Shown: positions 1 through 12,808, counted from the first letter of the stretch. The stretch: DNA of 64,000 bases from Fasciola hepatica (GCA_948099385.1 CANUEZ040000164.1:4904501-4968500), one strand, 5' to 3'. A program made the numbers and translations. Notes: a model not told the origin generated them from the sequence alone.

Positions 1-1639
1 ATTCACTGACGTGTCTTATCCAGGGTTAAGCCGTTTGGAACTAGATGTTATGTACCAAACTGCTTCAGAGATTGGATTTCGTCTGGGCCTTACCCATCAA
101 GCTGACAGGCATGACCGCTTCTCCGACCTAAGGAAGACATCGTGCAAAACACTTTTCCTCAACGAGGCACGTAAATTGTCACACCAAGTCAAGGTGCAGT
201 CTCGTTTTGATGGGTGTCAGTTAGTGGAAGAGAGTCAAGTATTTTCATCTTTACATCCGATGACAGGGCTGAAATATCTCTGCGAGATTGGATACCACTC
301 GTCAGTCGAATATCAGCGGTGAGACTTCGAAGTTCATGCAGGGTGAGTGGTTTCCGTCCCGATGAGATTTATTTGTCTGTACTTTTTTCGAGATTCAACC
401 CAGATGCAACCGAAAACAATTTTTATCAATGTAGCCACAATATTTTACGTAAAGCAAGATGGGCTGATACTGTGATTTTGGGTCAGGGATTTGAATGTAA
501 GAGTCGGTCGATTGTGACCGAACAAGGCATATTAAAGAGGCACTTAAAGATTAGATTCCAGTCACTGGGACTTGGTGGAATGTTGTTTTGCTCTGAAATC
601 TGAACAATACATGTTCTTCAATAGTACGAAATTATGACGCCCTAGTCTCAGGTGCCCCACACGGCGTCCACCCCCTTACAGTTTACAGTGGATCAAAATG
701 AACCACCTCCTCGTGAATCCGACCACGAAGTGAAATACACTGAGCTACCAATGTGCTTATGCTGCGATCAATATCACAGTGTGTGACGATGGTTAGATCG
801 CGATAATTTCTCCAGTCGATCTCGTCTATCCGTCTTCTAAAACGCGTTAGCTGGAGGACTAGCTGTAACCCACCTGATGTCACCACTCAACAACGGTTGC
901 TTAGCAAGAGTGCTTTACATTCCACTGGTCTCCTCAGGTCGTGATACTCTGGATTTCTCAGGAATCAATGCGTCTTCTCGACGCATGCCAGTCGATCTCG
1001 TCTGGAAGTGAGTACGATGGAGCACGACTCGTCTTGAGACATACACTGAACGCTCTTCGTACGGACAACGAAATCTGGAGGCCGCAACGTGCATCGGAGC
1101 TGGAACGTCCTCCCTTCATGGGAAATGCCCCCTGGCTATTCTATTTTAATCGAGCCACCAGTTAGAGACCACTACGTGTGAGTGGAACATTTATGAAGTT
1201 CACTATTCAATAATTCACAATCACCAACGGCGTCTCAAATCTTGGGTGGATCAATTTCAAACGCATTTCATTTGGCTCTAAGTATCACCCCATACAATTA
1301 TCTTTAGACCATGACCACCAATGAGTTTGACTGAATCCACAACACAAGCCGTATATTGTGGAACCTGATAGCGCAGGACCTGTTCTTAATCAAAAGCCTA
1401 TTGGTCTTGCTGAAATTAATTGTGCGCCCGCAAAATTCTAAAAACGTGCGTATCTCACACGATGCATACCACTCTAATGAGATGATGGCTGACAAAACTT
1501 CCCTGGAGCAAGTTATTCGCGCAAAGAAAACCAATCGCACCAGAAGAGAATAGATGGATGGAAACGTCCGACAATATCGTTCTCACTCAATGAAATGCAA
1601 ATTATTATGCAATTTGTACACAGTTCTTCAATTTTGATC
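1..1639. other. No recognisable gene
   Basis: I see no coding domain, RNA gene or repeat shared with the rest of the window. The open frames at 11-322 and 214-603 (+), 683-886 (-), 941-1165 (+) and 1304-1540 (-) overlap or oppose one another and show no known motif. They may be chance frames or exons of an unseen gene. Confidence 0.5.
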
Positions 1640-2110
1640 GGATTGGACAGAAGTCTTTCCAAAAGGGCTCGTGAAACCTGTATTTCTGAATAACTGGGTA
1701 GTGTGTAACCAGAATAGTTTGTCGAACATCACAGCAGACCACGATGAAAAACGGATCCCATGTTGACGGCTCGAAGAGGGCAAGTCATTCTATTTGTTCC
1801 CTCTAAGGGTGACCATATTTTCGATCATTCATGACATAATCTAAGCTCCATCCCAAGTCTAACACATATTGTAACCTATTGGCACAAGGCGAAGACCACA
1901 ATACCCTTAGGACTAACTGATCAATATGGCAATCTTGTTGCACCTTATGCTCCACATCTTGCCCATCAGTTCACTTGCAATTGCGGTGACACGTGCATAG
2001 GCAGAACAGGATGATATACTGCTCCATGACGAGTGAACACATCCAGAACTGCTGCTACACTCAATGAATCAGTGGGATTGCACAAGAATTATTCCTACAG
2101 GAAATTAGGC
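1640..2110 (+). mobile_element. Penelope-like element remnant, GIY-YIG endonuclease region
   Basis: This is a decayed 3' part of a Penelope-like retroelement (PLE). At 1,964-2,011 one frame reads HQF followed by CNCGDTCIGRTG. That matches the cysteine-containing Y-x-F-x-C-x-C-G-x-x-Y-I-G-R-T signature at the start of the GIY-YIG endonuclease domain in PLE proteins, with the usual Y of YIG replaced by C. A shifted frame continues with an SEH-I stretch, like the R-x-x-EH segment expected downstream. Stops and frameshifts break the frame, so no protein can be made. A related but clearly different copy lies at 58,860-59,320 in the same orientation; the two share runs such as the segment around GRTG and the following asparagine-glutamate-serine-rich stretch. 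The reverse transcriptase core is not visible upstream. Confidence 0.6.
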
Positions 2111-3659
2111 CTTAACAGTCTCAAAACATCTCCATTCAACTGGTAGTCGATTAACCGTATTTTTGCCTCATACCTATTTACAAAACCAACAATGGTTCGT
2201 TCGTATAAAAACGCATATTCATTTGGTGTGAATGGTATGACATTTTGTTGGTAAATACTGATAAAAAGCATATCAAACATTCATGGTCGTTGTTATTGCG
2301 AAGCATGTGCTGAATTGAATGTGTTTAATTAGTGTCCATTCGAAAGGAAGATCCAATAACAACAGGATAAAACTGAGATGAACCCTTGAAAAATACCCAT
2401 CAGTAGCGATCCGTGCACGGGATATTTGATTAGAGATTCCAGTTGTTGAACATTACGAAGATCACGGTGACGAATTTGCCCACAATGTAAACGGGGCCGG
2501 AATTTCCGGTGGCTAAAAAATGGAAGAAATAATTTCCAGATTTCAAATGTGATATTTAAAATACAATACATGTTCTGACCCTGAGATACGAAAGGAAATA
2601 TCACCTTGTATATAACCAAGCTTGTAGCACGTGCAGTTGGTGATAGACTAAAAAACGATGCCCAAACAATTGAAAGAAAAAAGGACGCAATGTGTCAGGA
2701 GCACGGAGGTTGAACTAATATCGAACAAACTCGATGCCTTAGCAGGCTAGGTTGGTGTTCTGCTACCACACTGTGCATATTCATTAGTTAGTTGAAGGAG
2801 TCTAACGGGTACCATTATAGTACATTGAGTTGTTCCACTCACATATTTGCCAGCATCGACTACCTCCACACCATAAAAATAAACAATTATGTATTTTGAT
2901 GATTTTATGATAATTTCATTCAACTAGTGCACAAGTATTCTCTCGACATAATGCAGTAGCAGCTAAGTCGCCACCTCATAATCAACCAATTTCATGTTGT
3001 TTGGGAGGGCATCGAATGCGAAACAAAAGTGTTTCGTACAGCCGTCAAGCTTTGGATTAAACAAACAAATCGTCATTCCAAATGGGAAGCCAAACTAACT
3101 CCTATCACAAATGCGGCAGCATCGTTTGAATCAACCCTAACGCAGTTACTACATATAAGTGCATCTGAACCTATGGCTAGAAAGATTCGCGTATCAATCT
3201 AAGAGAGAATAAACAAATAACATATGACCATCGAACGGCACAGGATATCAGCAGAATATCTTTGAGTTTATCCAGTCATTACCATACGTACGAGGACAAG
3301 ATATACTGATGATAGAGTGCCAAAATAATGCCACATGGATAACGTTGGAAGATTCAAATTAGAGTCAACCAAGATGGGATACAAGTGTGCAAAATTTCGA
3401 AGCAGCAGCTGATATAAACATCTCCAAACACTGATCGACAACATAATTCGCAAAAGATCCTTGCACTGTGAACATTGACTTGTTAGGCTAATACGTTCAA
3501 CTTGGTCAAAACACTGATTTCATTTCAAATAATAGTGTTCATGATGATGACAATGATGACTTTATTCAAGTGGCATTGTTTTATGATCAATGCAGCAGGC
3601 AGTATACATTTTCAAGCAAAAAGTTGTATTTATCTCAACCGCTACCTCAATCAGGTATC

Positions 3660-3661
<2 letters not shown>
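2111..3661. other. No recognisable gene
   Basis: The short frames at 2,095-2,280 (-), 2,329-2,619 (-) and 3,268-3,453 (-) have no motif I recognise. No copy of this stretch is seen elsewhere in the window. Confidence 0.5.

Positions 3662-3712
<51 letters not shown>
3662..3712. repeat. (AT)n microsatellite, about 51 bp
   Basis: Uninterrupted TA dinucleotides. The flanks differ from those of the five (AT)n tracts embedded in the amplicon copies, so this is an independent locus. Open frames through it (Ile-Tyr runs) are artefacts of the repeat. Confidence 0.95.
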
Positions 3713-3713
<1 letters not shown>

Positions 3714-5094
3714 CAAAGCTGAACATCGTAAATGTCTTGGACAACACTTAGAACTGACGGTTCGTTGTGTTTGTTGCAAACAGACATTGACGCCGTATCC
3801 CGAATAGGTAACTACTTTCGCCGATGCGAATTGCGCATTGATATCACAGCGTTGCCACAGCACGCAGTTCAATGGTATGACGTCATACACCGATGGCAAA
3901 TAATCTGATCTACAATTTTCCTGATTTGGTAATTTGCGCTGAAGATTCCGTGATCTGATTTGCCCCACTAGACGTAAAATATTTCAATTGATATTGGCTA
4001 TTGATACTATGAATTTTGAAGTAGGATTAGCCGTGTATTTCTCTCGGAGTCACTGAGTCAGTGAGTGTTAGAAGAATTGGAAAAATTACGAGTGTATACT
4101 CACCTGTTCCAGCTGATTTAGTTCCCACTGTTGTTTGTATTGGTGCACTTGTAGACGTTTCGTGAATCGGTTTCGAACTCTCTGTAAAGGGTCATCATAT
4201 TTCACATCGAACAATTGGACCTCAACTGAATATGAGTGGCACCAGATAACGATCAAATTTTCACAACGTCAGTAAGTGGCAAGTGATACTGACGGTAACA
4301 AATACGCACACAATACAGTAGCGACCCACAAAGTTTTCGAGAACATCCCACTGCATTATCTCAGTATATGTCATACCGTGAATACAGTCTCATGGGTTGA
4401 ATATGGAACCTTGATACACCGACGACACACAGACGCATATTCGAAGTTGCATCTAATTGAACTATGTAGTTCATGGGATGGTCAGTCGGACCTGGTCCTC
4501 TTGTGGTATTCTGCGTGTTGTATCAGTTAGGTTTAGAACACAGCATCGCAAAATTCTTTCCAGAATCGTTTGGCTTAGAGTTTTCGATTTCGTCTCATGG
4601 GTGACATTATTTCTATGTGAATTTCTACGACAATCCTATGGGTAACATATGCCTGAGTTATCCTTATATTTGGTAGTAAGATGGCCAGAGTGTTTTTGTC
4701 TTAGCATAGGGACATGGACGTACCTCTCAAATCGAACTGCGTTCCAATTATGATACACAAAGCTGATAGAGAAACGTACAGAATTGCGAGGCGCATATGG
4801 TTCATTTTCCCAAACGAGATCTAACCTGTGGTATAACAGTGCAGTTGGTAGCAGGCATGAAGCTCATCCAAATTTTGGTTTCATTGCGACTGAGAAACGT
4901 CTAATGAGGACCGGGCACGGTATAATCCTAATGGAATTTGAAGAGATCTTCAATACGATTACTTGTTTCAATATTTTTCGACATTCGTGGAAGAGCGACC
5001 TATCAACATAAATTTGAATCGTTATCCGGATCGAAATATTTTTGGAGAAGTAAGATCGCACGCTGGCCGTGCAGAAGGCCGTGGTGCATTTTGT
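3713..5094. other. No recognisable gene
   Basis: The frames at 4,276-4,530, 4,457-4,645 and 4,784-5,011 (+) carry no motif I recognise. The sequence from about 5,095 onward is shared with other copies; the part before that is single-copy in this window. Confidence 0.5.
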
Positions 5095-8000
5095 GCGACA
5101 TGGATGTCGCAGATTTGTTAGAGCGGTAATAACTCGCACTAGGATGAATGATGCACAATCACAAATGAATAAGCCAATAAGTGAAAACGACTCTATGATG
5201 ATCAGATAGGGAATGGACAGAGGAATAGAGAATGAAGTGCAGGCTAAGGGAGCGAAAGGTTCATGGGGAAGAAATGGGTTCTGGATGGGAGCTAATACGC
5301 AACGGACAAGGAATACTGGTATGAAAACGGGTGACGTGAGTGGTGTATATGGATCAAATTTCACTGTTATAGGGCTAGGCAAGTCAAAGGTCAATCGTTT
5401 TACCAAATCAAAACAAAATCGAACGTAGGTGAAAATCTGTGGGTCGAGGGCTGGGCGAGAGGGACCAGTGGTTCCAGTTGGTGGGCTGAATTTATTTTCT
5501 CAAGTTTCGTAGATACCGTTATAGCAGACGTATCGGTTAAAACAAGGACCTCTTGCTTGGAAAGGATTATGCTGTGCAGACAATGATTAGGCAGTCTTTA
5601 GAATGCCAACTATGAAGTATTTTTCCATTATCATAAGTACTGTTTTCTGTATAGGAGTGTGTTCAGGGTTGGAGAGTATTCTCGCTTGATCAGTTCAATA
5701 AAGGGGAGCTGTAAAAACTGATCTATGGTTATATCTTAGCCGGCTTCGGTTAGCGAGGCTACCCAAATTCTATATGGATATAATAGTAAGTGAGTACCCT
5801 CCATTCAACTGGTCGCCATACAATGAAGATAAACACAGACGGTGCATACTGGAAATGAAATTCTACTACTAATAGGTTTACGGTTGTTCAGACAAATCCC
5901 AGAAACCGTCGTCAAGAAACACATTCGCCCACAGCCTCATTATTGACAATGCTCGAACTGACTGAGTAAGCTATCCCCGAATGGATGCACTCGCAGGTAA
6001 GCGTCCCCAACAACCATTCCCATTCCCCTGTAAACCAAATAAATGCATTATATGGAAGATGAAGTCTAATTAGTCTATCTTATAAAGAAATGCTGTTCTA
6101 TCGTGTTTACTTATATTCCTCGATCGCTTTTCCAACTAAATTAAACACTTTGAGATAATAATAGTTATCTACCGCCGGTTGTCTAAAAAATTTAGATTAT
6201 TTTGCATACCCAGGACGTTTTCAGTCCATATATGTATGCTCACACAATTCCATACCCCACAACAATTTCACCCTCATTACGTCTATTCTTTCATTTTCCC
6301 ACGGTCATCACATTATTCTGTCATATTATGTGGTCTTCTGAAGGAACACAGTCATTTCGCAAGATCTGATGAGAATCAACCTTTTTCTCTTATCTCTGCT
6401 GAAAAGCCCACCTTTAAACATACCGGCAGACATATCGCGCCGGGTGAAAAGTTGACCCAGAACATACTTTTGGGCCATAACCAACCCCTGTATACCGAAT
6501 TTCATTTCTACTTGTCCTAGTCCACGACACGTTATGATTTCCGGGGTATCACTTCAAAGAAAATAGTAGTAGTACCCGAGTTCTGCGCCAATCCGGCGAA
6601 TTCAGAAAAGAATGATGTTGCGACCTAATGTCTTTGAATAAAATGTTAGCACATGCGGTTAAAATTCCTGAATACAGTACTTTATTCCAGAACACTAACA
6701 GGTTTTACCAAGTTACGCGCATAGAATCCAAAACCGATTTCGCATAAAGTTAGCAATTTATTCCCGCCCATAGGAAATGAAAACTTCATTTGTATAACTT
6801 ACATATAGTGTTACCTTGCCGAATAGGAAGACCAAAGAAAATGTCACCTTTCATCCGGATACTGTGGGTTGAAAATCACTGAGGGTTTATCCACATTAAA
6901 GAGACAAACCAATGACTAGTTCTACTGCTATCGAGAATCGACGGTTTTGCCTGTCTTATACACGTGCCTTCAATCAACAATCACAGAACGATCGATCGTC
7001 AGCTCCAATCAATTTTATTGATGTTTCTAGCTTGTTCATATGTACGCGTGAACACAGACGCCATCACTCAGTCAACCAGCATTCAGTCAATGCCGGTCTA
7101 ATTTGTGACCAAATGGACTAGAATTTGACACCATTCGGAAGACAAGACGTTGTCCGTGGTTTGCCTCAATCGCTAACACGAATACATGTGCCCCCAATTG
7201 CATTTTTGAAATGTGCGTGCGACGAGCAGCTTTCGAATGTTCCTCGTGGGACCCACTGAATATCGGTACTCGTTTCACTAACAATATTATAAATTGAGAC
7301 GTTCAGATGTGTCCCAAAGCTCAAACAGCACATTCTAGATGATACAAAATTGAGTGTATGATGTTCACGTATGGAGCCGAATGTCATTTTGGGTGCGCAG
7401 CATGGACAGTTGTAGTTTGAATTTTCAAAATGTCAAACTATTCTAGGTTGAAGATGTCTATCGTGATTCGAAAACGGCAAAGTAGATGGTCACGTATCAC
7501 ATTGAATCAGTGTCCACAGCCTGTTCTGTGAATGTTGTTGATCCAGCGGTGTAGCTCACGAGATATGAAAATCTGGGTATGAATATCGAAGGTAACCGAA
7601 ACCGGATGTCTGTCGAGCTAAGAGACAATGCACTGGCACCAACCGTATTACCACACCGAAACTATTGTAGCATTCGGTTTAACTTTTTCAGAAACATGGT
7701 TTTCAGTTATATCTGGTAGTATGATGTAGATTCGGAATGCGAGTTAGTTCTTTATAATTCAACCGAGAATCTTTATGAGATGAGGAAGTCAATCAAAAGA
7801 TCCGGACAATGGAACGGATCTAGTGAGAGCAAAATGACCAATGGCTTGAGAGTTAGCAACAGTAAAATGCTAAGCTGAATATAAAACATTGTTGGATAAC
7901 ACAATCGAACCATTCACATTGAATGTCTGTAATCATTTGGAACATGAATGAAAACGTCATATGAGCATGAGACCCAGAAAGACGAATTCGAACATTCCAC

Positions 8001-8996
8001 TGAGGATTATGTTGGAGACATCACGCATATTCATTACATTATCAGGCAAGAAAAAAAGGTATCATGTTCCTTTCAGCAATTTTCTCGAGCCAATACTGGA
8101 TGTAAACACCAGGTATATTAACCATGTGCCCTTATATATTTAGGCAAAATAAATTATATTTCTGTGTTTATGTTGAGCGGTATTTGGTAATTCGGAATAA
8201 ACGGTCAGCAAAAATGCCGTCAGGCTTTGTCTGAAATTTCAAACAAGAGTTATATTCACCGACTTTATGCTTGTACTTTGAAGATTTCTCATCGACGATG
8301 AATAACTAACTAACTACCGGTAACAGTTTGGGCTGTCCTAGAAATTTTTTTCTCATTCAAGTTGAATACCAGTTCCAGAAAGAAACAGCCGTGTTGAAAT
8401 GCACGGACATGGCACCAGGATTCCAATATATGTTCGGAGGCTCAATGGTTCACTCGTTAGAAAAGGCACATGTAAATATACCACCGAACAAAATGGGCAA
8501 ATCTTGGTGAGTCGGAACAACTGTTCATTTCATGACCTTCAATAAAACCTTTGAAATTCAACGATATGGATGGAACAGCACCCAGAGAAAAGGGACTACG
8601 AGATCGATTTTTGAACTAAGTACCGCGCACTGGAGTCATTCTATATTTCAACGTTGGTTATTGGGGTATGACCAATTTTGTACGTATCAGAATCGAATTC
8701 CCTCAAGTTATTATTCGTAAGCGAAACCATCTGTGCCACTTTCTATTGCTCAATGGTCGGTAATGTACGCACAAAAACCATCACGAGGTGCATTTTTGCA
8801 CCAATGTAGCTTGCACTATCAGTCATTCGCTATGCTATTAATCAGTGCGATGGAATACTACGACTGTTTTCATACTATTATCACGCAATTACTTGAAAAT
8901 AGTGTGTGGCATTGACGAATATTTGCTTTGCTGACTACCTCTCGGATTCCACATTTCACGCACAAACCTCAGGTCATCCGACCAACCTGCACTCGG

Positions 8997-9048
8997 AAGC
9001 ACCAGACTCGAGTTTCGCTCTTGTTTGATATCATCAGTGGTGCATATC
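8997..9048 (-). ncRNA. Type I hammerhead ribozyme core (copy 1)
   Basis: Minus strand: stem I strand GCACCA (9,038-9,043), then CTGATGA (9,031-9,037), a 14 nt stem-loop II region, GAAA, a minimal stem III (C, TCGA loop, G) and the cleavage triplet GTC, followed at once by the other stem I strand TGGTGC (8,999-9,004). All conserved core positions of a hammerhead are present. Predicted cleavage is 3' of the C of GTC. Stem I resumes beyond an internal loop as GGA/TCC. Stem II is weak: only the two pairs next to the loop are Watson-Crick, so activity may be low or lost. Confidence 0.65.
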
Positions 9049-9062
9049 CTCTGCCACACCCA

Positions 9063-9116
9063 GGGTTTGAACCCGGGCCTTGTAACCTCGAAGGCGTGTG
9101 TGTTACCACCGCGCCA
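9063..9116 (-). promoter_or_regulatory. Internal RNA polymerase III promoter, A and B boxes
   Basis: On the minus strand the A box is TGGCGCGGTGGTA (9,104-9,116) and the B box is GGGTTCAAACCC (9,063-9,074). Spacing is tRNA-like. The B box sits in a hairpin resembling a T arm (CCGGG, loop TTCAAAC, CCTGG). No matching acceptor stem or clear D and anticodon arms are present, so this is a tRNA-derived promoter and not a tRNA gene. Confidence 0.65.
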
Positions 9117-9857
9117 CCCTGTTTTCGTCCGGACTGATCTGAATCGCCAAGGTAAGCTTGTTCAGGTGTCGACCTCTAGGACAGCCAGAGATGCCCAACA
9201 GCTTCGAATGGAGACACGGTACCAGCCCCGTTAACTCAAAGCGAATGCCGCCCCCCATTTTAAACCTGCATCGCATTTTTCATAGATAATCACGCAATTA
9301 CTTGCGAGTAGTGTGTGTGATTGATGAATATTCGTTTTGCTGACTGTTTTCATAGTGTTTGTTGCCAGACTATAATTGGCATTTGAATGGACGCACCGTG
9401 ACAGAGTATTACACTCCTTCCAGTACTCGTCTGCTGACTGGTCGTTTCCGTTGATCAGTTATTATTTACATCTCATTTTTACCACAAAGGCCCCAGCTGT
9501 CTATTGGAACTGGATAACTTAGCAGATTTACTCAAGGATGATAACTGATTCAGTCCAACCTTTTGGTCACTTTTTCTGGCAAATAATACTTCTTACTGAT
9601 AGTGATAGATAGGCTGCTCGTTCTCGGCTGAAATCCCCAAGAAGTTCAGTAAAATTAGATTACATTATCAGAGGGGCATCAGATTCAGCCCTTTCCGTTG
9701 GTGATAATATCTTGTCATCATAACATATTTCACATTAGTCTGGATGGACTCCATACAACGTTCCACATTTTATGGGCTATGGGATGGACTCAGTTTCAGA
9801 ACAGCATGGCATAAAGCTGATTTCCTCAACGAGTAGCTAATAGGTGCACCTCAATGG

Positions 9858-11142
9858 CAGTTTTTGTTCAGCATCATTCAAATTAGGCCCACAAAATTTA
9901 TTCTTTAGAATCTAGCCGCATTTCATACAGTTGCTGTAAAATAAATGACCAAACTGACTGGAAGGAGTTGGAGGCAACAGGCATTACGATCATTTTCTTA
10001 GATAAATTTCGTTAGTCGTTGGCAGAATAAGCGAGTCGAAAACATTAGCATGTGTATGTCACTTCTCCAATTGGATGAGAGAAAGATATGCAATGCTGTA
10101 CTCGTTATTCAAGGGTTTCGACTGAATTCAATTTCGCACCAATGGATCTGAACCCATCGAAGTCGAAATGTCCATCGGTGAGGTCGTGAGTGATTTCCAG
10201 TGGGAACATCAGTTTTGTGCACTGGAAGCTATTCTAATACGGAACCTAATGTCATCATGCATTTCTGAGAAACGGTAAGAGCATCGTTCTGAATGAATTC
10301 TTCGACTTTTAGACAGCAAAGAGGTGGTAGTTGTATTTCTTGTCGTAACAATAACAGTACTGATAACAACAGTAGTAGTACAGGTAAGACTGGTGGTGGT
10401 AATAATATTGTTATACAATTTGTGTCGACTAGTGATAGGCTAGTTGGGACCTGCTTGTTCGAGTATAATGGAAATCAATCGAACATAACAGCTATGCTCA
10501 TTTGTATATCATTAGCGCAGTCAAACCGAAAATAGTTACCATACAGGGGAGGGCGAATTCTTCTGATTTATATGTTTTCTTTTTTATCTCACTCCGTTCG
10601 GTAGTCTGACGTAGTCGCGATTATTGTAACTCCCCTATTGTTCATATTTGTTTTCCGGGCATATATCTGCATGCTTATTCAGCTAGTAGCATGCACAACC
10701 CACTACACTCTTCCACACTATCAAAACAACGATTCTTGTTCCGGTGACGCGCCTAATATCCTACTGCACTCTGGATTTCAATCCTCTAATCCGGTCCATG
10801 ACATTCTCATCATCGAGCAGAAAACACTCCCAGTGATGTGCCTTATTTTGTTTCTTGAAATCAACACAGTTGCTCACACCGTTGAACGTATCCTCGTTCG
10901 TGAGTGCTCCCCATATAATAGACTGGGTGGCGGGATTCCGAGATCGACTAAACCCCTTTTCACTCAGGCTGAGACTTCTGTAATTCAGGGCCACTATTCA
11001 GTCCATTTGGTATTTTTAATTTGCCTGGGTAACTGGGTACCTGGGTACCGTGAGTGATTCCCATTCACCTGTAATCTGCGTGCGGTAGGCGTTGTTCGCT
11101 CGTTTCTGAGCTTTTTACAAGTTCAGATTTAATTCTTCACTT
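9858..11142 (+). repeat. Amplicon tail, shared in two inverted pieces
   Basis: Bases 9,858-10,306 match 22,859-23,310 inverted. Bases of about 10,729-11,142 match 31,021-31,360 inverted. In the latter copy some 75 bp are missing between two GTGC/GCAC points (31,256-31,259). The intermediate part (10,307-10,728) is not repeated in the window. Confidence 0.8.
10293..10535 (+). other. Low-complexity Asn/Ser-rich open frame, possible exon
   Basis: The frame reads N, S, T and G rich protein, for example NNNSTDNNSSSTGKTGGGNN. A good 5' splice-site match, CAG/GTAAGA, lies at about 10,379-10,387. Asparagine-rich exons are common in flatworm genes, but no partner exon or domain can be seen. The inverted copy at 22,859 stops inside its first codons, so the frame is not conserved by duplication. 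Probably chance low-complexity DNA. Confidence 0.2.
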
Positions 11143-12808
11143 TCCTCACGTGGTTTGATGGGTCCCGTCCAAAATGACGGCCAAAGGCCCACTTCTTTGT
11201 CAACGAGCAATCTGACTAGCCTGCCTTATATTGATGGGAACAGGGTATATTTGATACTTCATTGATCGGATGCGTGACTTGATATTCAGTAATGATAGTA
11301 CCATGTCCCAATTTCCGCCTCAGTCACCAACCCTGTCAGATAAACAGGTCGCAGTTCACCTATCTCCGAAACCGAAATTGAACGTGAGCGACTTGCGAGT
11401 TTGATGTGAACTATTGGGCATCATTCGCGAGCCAGAAGCCGGTTCATCACATCCATCCTCATATTTGACGAGCACATCCTTTGTTGGAGAGTATCCCATG
11501 TTCAATTGTGGCCAACTCGTCGCAACTTGTGACACACTACGATTATTAGGTTCCGCATATTTTCGGATACGAAGACTGCCGACCTTTTTAACCGAGTAGT
11601 CGCTTCATCGGTGTACTCGTGGAGTTCAGATGGGATTTTATACAGGTTAGTCGCAATAGGCGCTGTTCATCGCTTGCCAGCATAGTCTCACCAACTCCCA
11701 GTGGTTAAAGCATTTTGTGCAGTCGACAATGTTTTCCTTGTTTGCCCAATAGTCACCGTGGATCCAACTCCAGTTGAAGCACGCTAACTCTAATAGGAAT
11801 ATTGTTATCAGGACCCGTTTTATCTGAAAGGGACAACTTCGTGGTTGCAACTATCACGATGTCTCGGGCTACCAATTCCAGTATAAACTAAGTCTCACAG
11901 CCCTAATCGGTACCGATGCAACTAGTAAATCAGGAAAATCTCACGGTCACTTATTAGTAAATGTAAAAAAGACTACAGTCCCAATAAAAAGGGAGTCACG
12001 TCTGAAAATACACATAAGCTGAATCTCAGTGACCAACGGCAGCGCGTGCCGATATGAATGGACGAATGCGGCACTAGGTCCGTTATTACCGTTGATGTGC
12101 TTCGGTCAAACGTGATGTGGATTGAGGGACACTTTACGGAGGGGAGTTCGAGTCTCAGCATTGTCCTAAAAGTGAGACTTTCAGTAAGACTAAGGTTGAA
12201 AATAAACCCCAAGGGAATTAAACATCTTAATGAATCCCTGAATCATTCAGGTAACGAGCACCACAAAACTCGAGTGAAACACAGAAAATACACTACGAAT
12301 AACCGAGGTTTACGAGACACCCACTTACTACTCATATGTAACGAAAACTTCAAAAACGACATTTAATTAATACGGATAGTAAGTAAATATCAGCCATGTG
12401 ATTGCCTGCACAAGCGACATGAACAATGGTAAAATCAAGTTCGTGAAGACGTAGTGTTCATTGGACTAGTTCGTCAAGCCGGTTTCAGATCTGGTCGGGG
12501 TTGAATTTATCACACATTTATCCATCCACAAATATTAGAACACAGGCACATTTTCAGCAATCCCACAATCTGTGTGTTTCCCCATTTGAGAGTGGCACTC
12601 GAATCCGCTGGCCGCAAAATTCTCAGTAGCTGCCTCTCACTGAGGGATGTGCCAGATAAACTCCTTATTTTTCCACTGCTTGCATACACAAAGCCAAAGT
12701 CAAATTTGTGCTTACGGTGATCTTCTACTCGAGTATATTAGGGAAAATGATGTTCGACACGGTTTTCTCTTCCACCATTCCTCTGACAATATTTTTCAAA
12801 TGAATCGA
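11143..12808. other. No recognisable gene
   Basis: Single-copy in this window. Frames at 11,414-11,599 (+), 11,647-11,850 (-), 11,973-12,212 (-) and 12,058-12,366 (+) are short, overlapping and without motifs I recognise. Confidence 0.5.

Larger units (their letters stand above)
8867..9346 (-). mobile_element. SINE-like element with pol III boxes and hammerhead ribozyme (copy 1)
   Basis: Read on the minus strand, the element begins and ends with a roughly 69 bp direct repeat, the two copies about 85% alike by eye and about 410 bp apart. Between them lie tRNA-like A and B boxes (9,104-9,116 and 9,063-9,074) and then a hammerhead ribozyme core (8,997-9,048). This order matches the Sm-alpha SINE-like repeats of schistosomes, which are pol III promoted and self-cleaving. 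There is no open frame of note, so any mobility would depend on another element's reverse transcriptase. The B box here, GGGTTCAAACCC, is closer to the canonical form than in the two arm copies. Two further copies are at 31,453-31,932 (+) and 47,688-48,167 (-), duplicated along with the amplicon and not separately inserted. Confidence 0.7.
5095..9509 (+). repeat. Amplicon copy 1 (segments A and B), same orientation as the right palindrome arm
   Basis: The block matches 43,663-48,327 in direct orientation and 31,368-36,000 in inverted orientation. It starts within a run reading gcgacatggatgtcgcag and continues through 9,509, where the right-hand copy diverges after ccccagctgtctatt. Relative to the palindrome arms it lacks about 448 bp (arm bases 44,711-45,158), with AAAC shared at the break (6,143-6,146). 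It carries about 190 extra bases at roughly 6,168-6,358. It differs from the arms at more sites than the arms differ from each other. A 71-codon frame (5,213-5,428, +) and an opposing 180-codon frame (4,864-5,406, -) overlap here. They recur in other copies because of duplication, and I do not recognise either product. Confidence 0.9.
8334..9857. repeat. 1,524 bp presence/absence segment within the amplicon
   Basis: The inverted copy at 22,859-24,221 passes directly from the bases equivalent to 8,333 to those equivalent to 9,858. It reads cagtttgggc then agtttttg, where this copy has the whole 1.5 kb segment in between. The bases GGC occur at both ends, so this is either an insertion with a 3 bp target duplication or a microhomology deletion in the other copy. 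I see no terminal inverted repeats. Both palindrome arms also contain the left junction and most of the segment. It carries the hammerhead element at 8,867-9,346. Confidence 0.8.

Noticed and set aside
3562..3968. Open frames with long Ile-Tyr runs here and at 29,902-30,233, 36,221-36,517, 43,159-43,419 and 49,070-49,366
   Set aside because: They are translations of (AT)n microsatellites whose lengths vary between copies; no real protein is implied.
6365..6410. CTGATGAG followed by GAAA at 6,365 (also 45,187, and inverted at 34,420) as a further hammerhead
   Set aside because: The bases between cannot form stem II, and no UH triplet with a matching stem I is present.
9057..9122. A functional tRNA gene at the A/B boxes
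   Set aside because: The T arm folds, but no acceptor stem, D arm or anticodon arm of normal form can be drawn; a tRNA-derived SINE head fits better.
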